Shown here: piece after piece, positions 1 to 8,398 of the stretch | How positions within the stretch are numbered: position 1 is the stretch's first letter | Layout: the number at the start of each line of letters is the position of its first letter | The notes under the pieces: model-generated | The model's database searches: none | What the model was told of the DNA's origin: nothing | What the model saw: only the letters and a program-made list of their open reading frames with translations | Source of the DNA: Erythrophleum ivorense | Taxonomy: Eukaryota > Streptophyta > Magnoliopsida > Fabales > Fabaceae | Direction: 5' to 3' | DNA length: 64,000 bases | Assembly (NCBI GenBank): GCA_026724425.1 | Contig: JAIUCV010000083.1 | Coordinates: 4,588,001 to 4,652,000, forward strand | Program-made: the position numbers and the translations under genes

Positions 1-279
1 TCGAGTCCGTAGGTCGAGTTTGCTTCTACTTCTTTCTTGGCCATCACTCCATCTCCTTCCTTGAGCTTCACTTCATCCCATTCCTTGGCCAACACTCCAT
101 CTGCTCCAAAAGTACCTGAAATGGCAAATAATGCAAGGATTGATGCAAATGCTTATGCAAACTATCATCTAAGAGAAGTGGATGCATATGGATGTAAATG
201 GTAGTGGAATGATGTGATAAATGCACGAAAGCGATGGATAAATGATGCTAAAACAGGTTGAAATATATGTACATCAACA
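1..279 (-). mobile_element. Start of the 3' LTR (U3 portion), cut by the window edge
   Basis: On the minus strand this begins TGTTGATG directly after a run of five G, the usual arrangement of polypurine tract followed by a TG-starting LTR. It matches 6554-6832, the first part of the complete LTR, at an offset of 6,553 bp. The remaining roughly 1.19 kb of this LTR must lie to the left of the window. The exact first base could be 279 (TGTTG) or 276 (TGATG). Confidence 0.6.
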
Positions 280-290
280 CCCCCAAACTT
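280..290 (-). promoter_or_regulatory. Polypurine tract (plus-strand primer) before the 3' LTR
   Basis: The minus strand reads AAGTTTGGGGG and is followed at once by TGTTGATG. It is preceded on the minus strand by a CTTGAGGGCAAGCAAAAG segment, a context I recall from 3' ends of many plant Athila-type elements. The polypurine tract primes plus-strand DNA synthesis during reverse transcription. Two further copies of the same 11-mer sit upstream in this element, so which one is used is inferred from context. Confidence 0.6.
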
Positions 291-1119
291 ATCTTTTGCT
301 TGCCCTCAAGCAAACAAATAAGAATAAAGAAAGGGATGAGGTTTGAAAACGAGCTGATACAGCCAAAAACAACAAGCAAAAACGATTTGATATATGTCCA
401 AGTTCACGGTTCTAAAATGCAGCAAGGTGAGAGTTATTTCTTTGAAAATCTGTATCATGCTTAACAAGATCAATCCAACTTCACAGTCACTCAAACAATG
501 CATTCTTATCAGCAAAATCCCTTTAACATTTATTAAGGTGAACAATGAATCATAAACATGCAAATTAGCAACTCATTTGGTTCAAGGTAAAGGCCAAGAG
601 AAGAAGAAGGTTTCTTAAAGTCATAAAACGGTTTAAAGAGCAGGGATCTCTCAAGAAAATGACTATGCTTTGGCAGAAGGCTAAGAGTTATAACCCAGGA
701 GGATGCAAGAGCAGAACCTCTAACTACCTAGCTCTGACTCGATAGCGTCAGTACCCGAACCCCAGAAAAACCAAGAACGACTCCTAACTACCAAATAGGC
801 TTTGCGCCTTTAGACTCAGAGGAGCACTTGCTCTTTTCTTCTTTTTCTTTTGTGAACTAGCCAAGAGAGAGGTGATCTTATGGTAACATCTAGCGGTTTG
901 GGAAACCTAACACTTAGGGAACTCCTTTCTTTCTTTTAAACAGCTGAGGCAATTGCCTTCTTTTCTTTTAACTTAGAACCCCCTTTTTCTTTTCTTTCTT
1001 AAAACTATTCCCAAACCTTTACTAGACCCTTTTGAAACACAAAACAACTCCCTGGCCTTAATCAAAACAACTTTCTTTTCCCACTTTCTGAAAATGAAAC
1101 CATAGCGCTCAAGATATCA

Positions 1120-1130
1120 CCCCCAAACTT
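1120..1130 (-). promoter_or_regulatory. Second polypurine-tract-like 11-mer
   Basis: The minus strand reads AAGTTTGGGGG followed by TGATATC. Because TGATA is also the inverted start of the LTR end at 5365-5369, this is a possible alternative LTR boundary (it would make the LTR about 2.3 kb). I prefer the tract at 280-290, whose context is more typical. Its duplicate lies at 7673-7683. Confidence 0.4.
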
Positions 1131-1777
1131 AGCCTGAAAACAAACCCAGAAACGAACTAGATACCTAGACATCCTACTCTTGCCGGTTTAAACTCAACAC
1201 GTTCTGCTAAGCATAATCGAAATAAGGCCTCACAAGCACACACAAGAGTAATGGGGGTTTGAATGAAAAGGCTAAAGCGTTCAGGGTGCGGGAAAGAAAA
1301 TTACCTGGACAAACAAGAGGATAAACAAATGGGAAAAGATTGTCCAGATATGTATGCTATCCATGAGTTGCTTTCAATGCATGCAATGATATTTAAAAGT
1401 CAAGATTAAGGTTCAGATAAACAGGGATAAGCCTCAATTCGCAGCAGTGATCAAGTGAGATGTGCATGTCATGATGTGATCAAGTTAAACACGGTTTCGT
1501 TTTAAATGCTTCATTCTCACCCTAATGCATCAGAGAATCAAAAACCAAGGCACAAATCATATCGCATGAGATCGTTATTTTACAAGGCTGTATCAACAAT
1601 GCAGCATGATTGTGAAGCTATGTGATGCAATGGAGACTTAATCTAACAAATGTGAATGCAACTACATGAATATTTTTCGAAAAAATTTCAAAATTTTATG
1701 TGTTTTTCTATGCCTTACATGATGCAAAAATTTGAGATAAGAAAACAGAAAACAGAGTTAAATACATCTCAACCCCT

Positions 1778-1788
1778 CCCCCAAACTT
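1778..1788 (-). promoter_or_regulatory. Third polypurine-tract-like 11-mer
   Basis: The minus strand again reads AAGTTTGGGGG, here continuing AGGGG and then TTGAGATG, giving the longest purine run of the three. Its duplicate lies at 8331-8341. It may be a supplementary polypurine tract or a relic of an older LTR junction. Confidence 0.4.
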
Positions 1789-2235
1789 GAATTACACAGT
1801 CCCTTGTGTAACAAAAGAAAGGAGAAGGTTTCAAGAATCAAAAACCAATAAAACATAAATGAAATGGTATATACAATGGTGATGGAGTTGTTACCTCAAG
1901 GATGGGAGAAGAAGGTAATGTGAAAGCTAGAGTGGTTCTAGGCTTACTGGATGGGAGTGATCGAGTCTGCGATCAAGCTAGTGCATTATGGCGAGTGCAG
2001 GCTCTGGCAGCTGATCGAGCCTATGATCGAGTCAATATTTTGCCATTTTTTCACAGTTTGTTGTCTTGGCCCTTTTAGCTCAAACTCCTTTCTTGAGACC
2101 TGCCAATCAAAGACACTACAAAAAACACATTAAATAAACCAGAAACTTAAAGCAATATGTACATGGATAAGCATGGGACTTCCTCCCAAGTGAGCTTTGT
2201 TTTAAGTCTCTTAGCTTGACTTTCCTTTGAACTTG

Positions 2236-5172
2236 CTAGGGAGGGTTGAAATCTGGCCTGCCTTCAAGAGTGATGGTCAGGACCTGAGAGAGAAGCTCTT
2301 GAAGCTTGATTGGATCTTTCTGGAGTCCAGGACTGATGACGGCTTTAGCGCTTGAGAAAGGTTTAGATCTTCCTTTGTACTTGACTTTGTACTCAATCTT
2401 TACACCCTTGAGTTCCAGTGGCAAAAGAGTCACTGCGGGCTGACATGGGTTTGAGGAGGGAGGCTGAGGTTCATTTCTCTTATTTTTCTTCTTGAGAGTA
2501 GCCTTTGAAACCATACTCACCCCCTCCTTTTGAGCACTTCCCAGTTGCTCACTGAACAATGCCTGAAGGCTCTCTGCATCAAAAACGCCTGTCTGACGCT
2601 CATCACGCTTCGTAGACACACTATGCAGCACCTTCACAGCCTCAACAAGTCCAGATTCAATCACCTTGGATCCTAACTCTGCAGTTGTTATAGTTCCACA
2701 ATACTCAGTAGTGTAACCCTTGAGTGGGTAGGAGACCTTGTTGTTGACATTGTGAAGGATCACCATCTTGTTGGAGAAATCAATTGAGGCTCCAGCTGTA
2801 GTAAGGAATGGAGTTCCAAGGATCAATGGGACCTCTTTCTTATCAACCATATCCAGAACAGTGAGGTCTGTTGGTATGGTGCATTCTCCAACCTTCAGAG
2901 GATAATCCATGATAATACCAAGTGGAGACTTAGAAGAAGCATCCCCAAACATGATAGAAGATCTAGGCCGCTGCATCATACTCTGTGCACCCAGCTTATT
3001 AACCAAACCCAGCGAAATCAAATTTACACTTGCTCCAGAATCCACAAGTGCATCATCTAGCTGCAAATCACCAAGAGAGCAGGGCAGAGTGAACTTTCCT
3101 TGATCTTTGAGCTTAGGAAGTGAGGTTGGTGTGACTTGGGGTCCACTAGAGAGTTCCAGAAGCTCAGTGACTTTCTCCTTGTTTGCAAGAACATCCATAA
3201 TCAGCTTCATTTGGAGATGAGCTTCTTTCATGTTTCCCATATTTGGTAACTCCACACCAATCTCACTCATATCAGCTCTAAACTTGGAGATTACCTTCTT
3301 TTGAGCCTTGGTGAGGATTACGCCTGGAAATGGAAGCGGGGGCTTATAAGGAGGCGGAACAACTTGTTCAGGACCTGAAGTTGGCTTGACTCTATCAACA
3401 TGTCGAGTTTGCAAGTAGCTTCTACCATTTTCGCCCTGTTGTGCGCTGACTCGATTTGGTGATAGAGTCTGCTGATCGAGTTTACCCTTAAACCCAGATT
3501 TCAGCTCATTCTGACCTTTAATCTGAACCTCATCTTCAGTGCAATCCTCCCCTTCCTTATTCTTAATGTCCTCATTAAAGTTTGTACCATGGAGAAGCCT
3601 AGAGATCTTTTGGATGGCTCTTTCATTCTCAGCTGCCTGATCTATGTCATTGTTTGAGTAGATGACATGGCAGTGGTCCTTGGGGTTTTGAATTGATTTC
3701 CCAGGGAGTTGACCATGTTGGTTTGTAGAAGAGGAGGCACGGTTGTTCTCAATGGTCGTAATCCTGGAGTTTAAGGAATCAAGCTTGCTGTTCATCTCCG
3801 CAAGCTTCTTACTTGTCTCAATAACTCCATTAGCTTGACCTTGCAACAACTGCTGTAACATGGCCCTCATGTCGGGTTCCTGAAGCTGTGGCGCTTGTAC
3901 CTGCTGAGGAGCAAACCCTGGTGGTGCTCCCTGCTGCTGTCTAGGTGGATAGCTGCCCTGTTGGCTCACAAACTGCCCTCGCTGAACGAACTCTTGCTGC
4001 TGCTGTGGTTGACTCTGCTGCTGCTGTGGTTGACTCTGCGGTGTTTGTGGAGGATAGATCTGATCCTGAGGATTTGCGACATTCGTACTTCGGTAGGACA
4101 GATTCGGGTTGGCTTTGTACGTGTAATAGCCTTTGTTGTAGCCACCCTGGTTGTTCTGCACATAACTCACTTCCTCAACCTGCTGATCAATCTCCCCTTC
4201 CGGGACCTGTACATACTCGTCCTCAGAAACAAAATGGACGTGCTTCATTGTGGATTGAGCTTGCAGTAGCTTATCCAACTTTTCATTCAAGCCCTTCACC
4301 TCCTTTTTCAATTTGTCATCAGACTCGACAGAGCTGCGGTTCGTGCGGTCGTACTCCTCGTTATAATTCCCATCTGACCTAGCCAAGTTCTCCACAAGCT
4401 GCCAGCCTTCCTCAACGTCCTGGCTCAGGAAATCCCCGTTGCTAGCGGTATCGAGCATCTGCCTGTACCGCGGGAGAACTCCTCTATACATAGTGCTGAG
4501 CAGGGATTCGTTGCTAAAACCGTGGTGTGGGCACTGACTCGTATAGCACTTGAAACGTTCCCAAGCCTCAGAAAACGTTTCACCGTTCTTCTGGTGGAAG
4601 CTCGAGATGTCGCTACGGAGCTTAGCTGTCCTTCCCGTGGAGAAAAACTTTGCGAGGAACGCCTTCTTGCAGTCATTCCAGGTTGTGATAGAGTTGTGGG
4701 GCAAGTTTTTCTCCCACTGGTGGGCCTTCTCCCCAAGTGATAGAGGGAAGAGGCGCAACTTGATGGCGTCCTCAGAAACACCGTTAACCCGAGACAGGTT
4801 GCAAAGCCGGTCGAACTCGTCGAGGTGGTCTATAGGATCTTCGCAGGGCAGACCATGGAACATCTTATTTTGCACCAGATTGATCATTCCGAGCTTGATC
4901 TCGAAATTGTTATTCTGCACCGGTGGTGGAACAATCCCCTGCCTCTGTGTATGTGCGTTTGGAGCATCACCCGCTCCAATGGGTCTAACTGCTGGAGCGT
5001 TGCCATTACCCTGAGGGTTGTCCATGGCGTCAACAAACTGCTCAGCCTCTGCCTGGTGATTCTGATTCTCCACTCTTGCCTGGTCAACAGAAACCCGAGA
5101 CACTCTGTTCAGTCGGTTGATGTTGTCTAAGTAGCTGATCAAGTTGCCACTGCCCTTTGATCTCGTTTGCAT
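2236..5172 (-). CDS. Athila-type Gag-protease polyprotein, 978 aa, lacking pol
   Basis: This single intact frame starts MQTRSKG, 176 bases after the primer binding site. Residues about 90-270 match the plant Retrotrans_gag capsid domain, with motifs such as LFPLSLGEKAHQW, AFLAKFF, RTAKLR, SEAWERF and CPHHGF. A short coiled, charged stretch follows (about 285-305), then a Gln/Pro-rich linker (about 370-430) containing SQPQQQQ twice. Residues 711-790 form a retropepsin-like aspartic protease: catalytic D711-S-G-A-S and, about 70 residues later, ILGTPFL. Gag would package the RNA and the protease would process the polyprotein in cytoplasmic particles. Two features are odd. No CCHC zinc knuckle is seen between the capsid domain and protease. 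After about residue 815 the chain continues with a lysine-rich tail (KKKNKR at 894-899) and stops without any reverse transcriptase. The absence of stops or frameshifts suggests recent or maintained coding capacity. Confidence 0.9.
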   Translation of the reverse strand: MQTRSKGSGNLISYLDNINRLNRVSRVSVDQARVENQNHQAEAEQFVDAMDNPQGNGNAPAVRPIGAGDAPNAHTQRQGIVPPPVQNNNFEIKLGMINLVQNKMFHGLPCEDPIDHLDEFDRLCNLSRVNGVSEDAIKLRLFPLSLGEKAHQWEKNLPHNSITTWNDCKKAFLAKFFSTGRTAKLRSDISSFHQKNGETFSEAWERFKCYTSQCPHHGFSNESLLSTMYRGVLPRYRQMLDTASNGDFLSQDVEEGWQLVENLARSDGNYNEEYDRTNRSSVESDDKLKKEVKGLNEKLDKLLQAQSTMKHVHFVSEDEYVQVPEGEIDQQVEEVSYVQNNQGGYNKGYYTYKANPNLSYRSTNVANPQDQIYPPQTPQSQPQQQQSQPQQQQEFVQRGQFVSQQGSYPPRQQQGAPPGFAPQQVQAPQLQEPDMRAMLQQLLQGQANGVIETSKKLAEMNSKLDSLNSRITTIENNRASSSTNQHGQLPGKSIQNPKDHCHVIYSNNDIDQAAENERAIQKISRLLHGTNFNEDIKNKEGEDCTEDEVQIKGQNELKSGFKGKLDQQTLSPNRVSAQQGENGRSYLQTRHVDRVKPTSGPEQVVPPPYKPPLPFPGVILTKAQKKVISKFRADMSEIGVELPNMGNMKEAHLQMKLIMDVLANKEKVTELLELSSGPQVTPTSLPKLKDQGKFTLPCSLGDLQLDDALVDSGASVNLISLGLVNKLGAQSMMQRPRSSIMFGDASSKSPLGIIMDYPLKVGECTIPTDLTVLDMVDKKEVPLILGTPFLTTAGASIDFSNKMVILHNVNNKVSYPLKGYTTEYCGTITTAELGSKVIESGLVEAVKVLHSVSTKRDERQTGVFDAESLQALFSEQLGSAQKEGVSMVSKATLKKKNKRNEPQPPSSNPCQPAVTLLPLELKGVKIEYKVKYKGRSKPFSSAKAVISPGLQKDPIKLQELLSQVLTITLEGRPDFNPP
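3997..4038 (-). repeat. Two tandem 21-bp copies inside gag coding for SQPQQQQ
   Basis: Plus-strand 3997-4017 and 4018-4038 are identical 21-bp units with CTG triplets. Read in the gag frame they give the heptapeptide SQPQQQQ twice, at about residues 380-393. The unit is a multiple of three, so the frame is preserved; replication slippage is the likely origin. Confidence 0.85.
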
Positions 5173-5348
5173 ACAACCAACGTACTAACTCGATGGGGTT
5201 CGTCGAGTCTGCACGTAGAGTCTGTCGTGTTCGGTACCTGCAATGACAAGGACAGAGAGAATAGGCAAAATCAGGAACTGTGTAATACGGAAACGAACTT
5301 GATCTTAAGTATCTTGAAATCCTAAATGTAGCAAACAAACACCCAATT
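5173..5348 (-). other. Leader between primer binding site and gag start codon
   Basis: These 176 bases separate the primer binding site from the gag ATG on the minus strand. No conserved coding sequence is visible. A packaging signal would be expected here from retroelement biology but cannot be recognised by sequence alone. It carries a TCGAGTCTGC motif (5203-5212) shared with the LTR. Confidence 0.55.
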
Positions 5349-5361
5349 GGCAACGGCGCCA
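5349..5361 (-). promoter_or_regulatory. Primer binding site complementary to tRNA-Asp
   Basis: The minus strand reads TGGCGCCGTTGCC, complementary to the 3' end of plant tRNA-Asp (GGCAACGGCGCCA). It begins three bases (ATT) after the LTR end TATCA, the usual position. This is where the tRNA would prime minus-strand DNA synthesis. tRNA-Asp priming is typical of Athila elements. The match stops after 13 nt. Confidence 0.88.
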
Positions 5362-6233
5362 AATTGATAGTAGGATTTTCACTAAACAATTACCCTAGCT
5401 ACACTATCATATCGCTGCAGTGTAAAAAGGAGTCAATCCAAATCGGGTGTGAAGCTATGCAATCAGGATGCGATCAAGTCTAACTAAGTCAAGCCAAATG
5501 CAAATTATGGAAATTGTAAACTAACACCCTAATTAACAGAAATGGAATGCAATTAACAAAAGCAAGGTAATAAATGACAATTGTAAGATGCTAAAGACCA
5601 GAAGGCTGATAGAACAGAATGCAACAAGATAAAATATAAAAGATAAAAAGCTTAAGGAACAAACACAAGATGAGAAACAAATAAAGACAAAGGATCCTGA
5701 GGATTGGGTGTTATTGACTAATGAATCTCCATGACTAACACTAGGGTGTTCAACAAAACTCAAGCAGAGCTAGTCCCTCAGCTACAAACTCGACAACTAG
5801 CAAATCCACTCTCGTGGCAGGAGCTATCGAGTTAGTATGCTTCCAGACCCACTCTCATGGCGAAATGCACACTAACAAGCATTAAGAAACAGTTTGCAAA
5901 TGCTAAAATGCAATCAAGGCAACTAGTATCCTAGGTATGATATGCAAATTTCTTGGAAAAGTTGGTTGGGGCATTTCATCAAACACCTTCTGGGTGGGAA
6001 ATGCCCTAAGTTCAAATTCCAGATGATCAGAAAGGAATTAGCATTAAGTTCACTAATCAAGAAGGGAAAACAGTAATTCAAAGCTTAAACACCCTGGGTA
6101 ATCATGGATTTTCACTAATCTGACCCAAACCTCAAGAACCCTAAATAGACTACTCAGAAATCGCCATACAGAAATCAAACCCAGAAATTGATAAAACTTG
6201 CTTCATTAGAAAGAGGATTGAAAACTAAACAAC

Positions 6234-6239
6234 TTTATT
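6234..6239 (-). terminator. Candidate poly(A) signal AATAAA in the LTR
   Basis: The minus strand reads CAATAAAG about 130 bases downstream of the TATA box. A signal inside the R segment, used in the downstream LTR, fits normal retroelement 3' end formation. It is a six-base motif in AT-rich DNA and could be coincidental. Confidence 0.4.
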
Positions 6240-6367
6240 GAAGGAAATAGTTGCAAAAACTCAAAGACAAAGAAGCAATCTGAGAATACAAAACAAGAAC
6301 CCTAGAGGCGATTTTCAGCTTAGTCAGAGTAAAAAGAAGATGTCTGACACAAATGACATCATTTGGC

Positions 6368-6375
6368 CTTTTATA
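6368..6375 (-). promoter_or_regulatory. LTR TATA box (TATAAAAG)
   Basis: The minus strand reads AGTATAAAAGGCC, a strong plant-type TATA box lying about 460 bases inside the LTR on the side expected for U3. RNA would start about 30 bases further on, near 6340-6335, giving a leader of roughly 1.16 kb before the gag ATG. Confidence 0.65.
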
Positions 6376-6445
6376 CTAGGTTTTAGAAAAAAGGTAAAAA
6401 TAACACGTGCTGCAGACTCGAGGTGCCAACTTCATGTGATCTGGT

Positions 6446-6545
6446 CGAGTCTGCGTAAAGGTGCCACCTTTGGCACCAACTCGACCACCGACTCGATGTA
6501 CTCGTCGAGTCCGTGTAAAGGCGCCACCTTTGGCACCAACTCGAG
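6446..6545. repeat. 60-bp-offset duplication with hairpin-forming GGTGCC/GGCACC core in U3
   Basis: Segments 6446-6485 and 6506-6545 are near-identical copies 60 bp apart, differing at a few bases. Each contains an inverted repeat, GGTGCC-ACCTTT-GGCACC at 6460-6477 and its GGCGCC variant at 6520-6537. The block lies upstream of the TATA box and is dense in TCGAG motifs, so it could be a promoter enhancer repeat; that role is inference. Confidence 0.75.
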
Positions 6546-6553
6546 GTGGTTGA

Positions 6554-8394
6554 TCGAGTCCGTAGGTCGAGTTTGCTTCTACTTCTTTCTTGGCCATCAC
6601 TCCATCTCCTTCCTTGAGCTTCACTTCATCCCATTCCTTGGCCAACACTCCATCTGCTCCAAAAGTACCTGAAATGGCAAATAATGCAAGGATTGATGCA
6701 AATGCTTATGCAAACTATCATCTAAGAGAAGTGGATGCATATGGATGTAAATGGTAGTGGAATGATGTGATAAATGCACGAAAGCGATGGATAAATGATG
6801 CTAAAACAGGTTGAAATATATGTACATCAACACCCCCAAACTTATCTTTTGCTTGCCCTCAAGCAAACAAATAAGAATAAAGAAAGGGATGAGGTTTGAA
6901 AACGAGCTGATACAGCCAAAAACAACAAGCAAAAACGATTTGATATATGTCCAAGTTCACGGTTCTAAAATGCAGCAAGGTGAGAGTTATTTCTTTGAAA
7001 ATCTGTATCATGCTTAACAAGATCAATCCAACTTCACAGTCACTCAAACAATGCATTCTTATCAGCAAAATCCCTTTAACATTTATTAAGGTGAACAATG
7101 AATCATAAACATGCAAATTAGCAACTCATTTGGTTCAAGGTAAAGGCCAAGAGAAGAAGAAGGTTTCTTAAAGTCATAAAACGGTTTAAAGAGCAGGGAT
7201 CTCTCAAGAAAATGACTATGCTTTGGCAGAAGGCTAGGAGTTATAACCCAGGAGGATGCAAGAGCAGAACCTCTAACTACCTAGCTCTGACTCGATAGCG
7301 TCAGTACCCGAACCCCAGAAAAACCAAGAACGACTCCTAACTACCAAATAGGCTTTGCGCCTTTAGACTCAGAGGAGCACTTGCTCTTTTCTTCTTTTTC
7401 TTTTGTGAACTAGCCAAGAGAGAGGTGATCTTATGGTAACATCTAGCGGTTTGGGAAACCTAACACTTAGGGAACTCCTTTCTTTCTTTTAAACAGCTGA
7501 GGCAATTGCCTTCTTTTCTTTTAACTTAGAACCCCCTTTTTCTTTTCTTTCTTAAAACTATTCCCAAACCTTTACTAGACCCTTTTGAAACACAAAACAA
7601 CTCCCTGGCCTTAATCAAAACAACTTTCTTTTCCCACTTTCTGAAAATGAAACCATAGCGCTCAAGATATCACCCCCAAACTTAGCCTGAAAACAAACCC
7701 AGAAACGAACTAGATACCTAGACATCCTACTCTTGCCGGTTTAAACTCAACACGTTCTGCTAAGCATAATCGAAATAAGGCCTCACAAGCACACACAAGA
7801 GTAATGGGGGTTTGAATGAAAAGGCTAAAGCGTTCAGGGTGCGGGAAAGAAAATTACCTGGACAAACAAGAGGATAAACAAATGGGAAAAGATTGTCCAG
7901 ATATGTATGCTATCCATGAGTTGCTTTCAATGCATGCAATGATATTTAAAAGTCAAGATTAAGGTTCAGATAAACAGGGATAAGCCTCAATTCGCAGCAG
8001 TGATCAAGTGAGATGTGCATGTCATGATGTGATCAAGTTAAACACGGTTTCGTTTTAAATGCTTCATTCTCACCCTAATGCATCAGAGAATCAAAAACCA
8101 AGGCACAAATCATATCGCATGAGATCGTTATTTTACAAGGCTGTATCAACAATGCAGCATGATTGTGAAGCTATGTGATGCAATGGAGACTTAATCTAAC
8201 AAATGTGAATGCAACTACATGAATATTTTTCGAAAAAATTTCAAAATTTTATGTGTTTTTCTATGCCTTACATGATGCAAAAATTTGAGATAAGAAAACA
8301 GAAAACAGAGTTAAATACATCTCAACCCCTCCCCCAAACTTGAATTACACAGTCCCTTGTGTAACAAAAGAAAGGAGAAGGTTTCAAGAATCAA
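6554..8394. repeat. Direct repeat of window positions 1-1841 (6,553 bp apart)
   Basis: Positions 1-1841 and 6554-8394 align without gaps. The only difference I found by eye is at 684/7237. The left copy continues into the retroelement interior (AAAACCAATA), the right copy into satellite DNA (GTCACACATG). Such high identity implies a recent duplication or insertion, or recent gene conversion. Confidence 0.92.
6833..8393 (-). mobile_element. Truncated second copy of the retroelement 3' non-coding region
   Basis: This matches 280-1840 base for base apart from one difference (A at 684, G at 7237), and carries the same three polypurine-like 11-mers at 6833-6843, 7673-7683 and 8331-8341. In element orientation it lies upstream of a complete LTR, where host DNA would be expected, so it is read as the 3' end of a neighbouring copy sharing that LTR. 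It stops abruptly at the satellite. No coding sequence is supported. Confidence 0.65.
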
Positions 8395-8398
8395 GTCA
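8387..8398. other. Retroelement-satellite junction with 7-bp microhomology
   Basis: The retroelement side ends AGAATCA. The satellite consensus has the same AGAATCA immediately before TGTCACAC. After this shared heptamer, one base (A at 8394) differs from the satellite consensus T, and satellite then follows in phase. A perfect overlap of this kind points to microhomology-mediated joining or unequal recombination rather than a clean integrase-made insertion. Confidence 0.7.

Larger units (their letters stand above)
291..2235 (-). other. Long 3' non-coding region of the retroelement
   Basis: Between the gag-protease stop codon and the polypurine tract lie about 1.9 kb with no supportable coding sequence on either strand; the open frames present are short and lack family resemblance. 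In Athila elements pol and an env-like gene would occupy this side of the protease, and neither is visible. The region holds two extra copies of the 11-mer AAGTTTGGGGG (minus strand, 1120-1130 and 1778-1788) and a long tract at about 925-1010 that is pyrimidine-rich on the plus strand, hence purine-rich on the element strand. A TCGAGTCTGC motif shared with the LTR occurs at 1961. Positions 1-1841 are duplicated at 6554-8394. Confidence 0.7.
5365..6832 (-). mobile_element. Complete LTR, about 1,468 bp (TG...CA)
   Basis: On the minus strand it starts TGTTGATG after the polypurine-like tract at 6833-6843 and ends CTATCA at 5365, just before the primer binding site. U3 contains a TATA box (6368-6375) and a hairpin-rich duplicated segment (6446-6545); a poly(A) signal follows (6234-6239). 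The end next to the primer site is firm. The other end is inferred, because the flanking DNA is also duplicated and alternative TG starts exist at 6829, 7672 and 8393. No conserved coding sequence was recognised inside. Confidence 0.65.
1..8393 (-). mobile_element. Athila-like non-autonomous Ty3/gypsy LTR retroelement, tandem/truncated, flanking a satellite array
   Basis: All retroelement signals lie on the minus strand, so transcription runs right to left. In that direction the order is: truncated 3' internal region, complete LTR, tRNA-Asp primer binding site, gag-protease frame, 3' non-coding region, polypurine tract, and the beginning of another LTR that leaves the window at position 1. 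The Gag domain, the 'TGGCGCCGTTGCC' primer site and the 'AAGTTTGGGGG' tract are hallmarks of plant Athila/Tat-type elements. No reverse transcriptase, RNase H, integrase or envelope-like frame exists between the protease and the polypurine tract, so the element is non-autonomous. An alternative is a single ordinary element with unusually long (3,029 bp) LTRs ending at 1840 and 8393; the absence of a polypurine tract next to 1840 argues against that. Family placement is confident, copy architecture less so. Confidence 0.85.

Noticed and set aside
258..464. A 68-residue plus-strand frame, repeated at 6811-7017
   Set aside because: It crosses the polypurine tract and the LTR boundary on the wrong strand and resembles no family. 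The second copy exists only because the DNA is duplicated.
1951..2133. A 60-residue plus-strand frame
   Set aside because: It is short, antisense to the retroelement, in its 3' non-coding region, and has no recognisable domain.
3895..4382. Overlapping plus-strand frames of 124 and 145 residues, and similar ones at 4550-5130
   Set aside because: They are antisense shadows of the gag-protease frame; their leucine- or serine-rich composition follows from the Gln/Pro-rich coding strand.
5349..5361. A tRNA-Asp gene
   Set aside because: Only 13 bases match the tRNA 3' end, with no cloverleaf around them; it is a primer binding site.
5365..8393. A single 3,029-bp LTR starting TGATTC at 8393
   Set aside because: TG/CA ends fit, but the opposite copy has no polypurine tract next to 1840 and the supposed tip matches the satellite by seven bases. 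Kept as an alternative, not as the main call.
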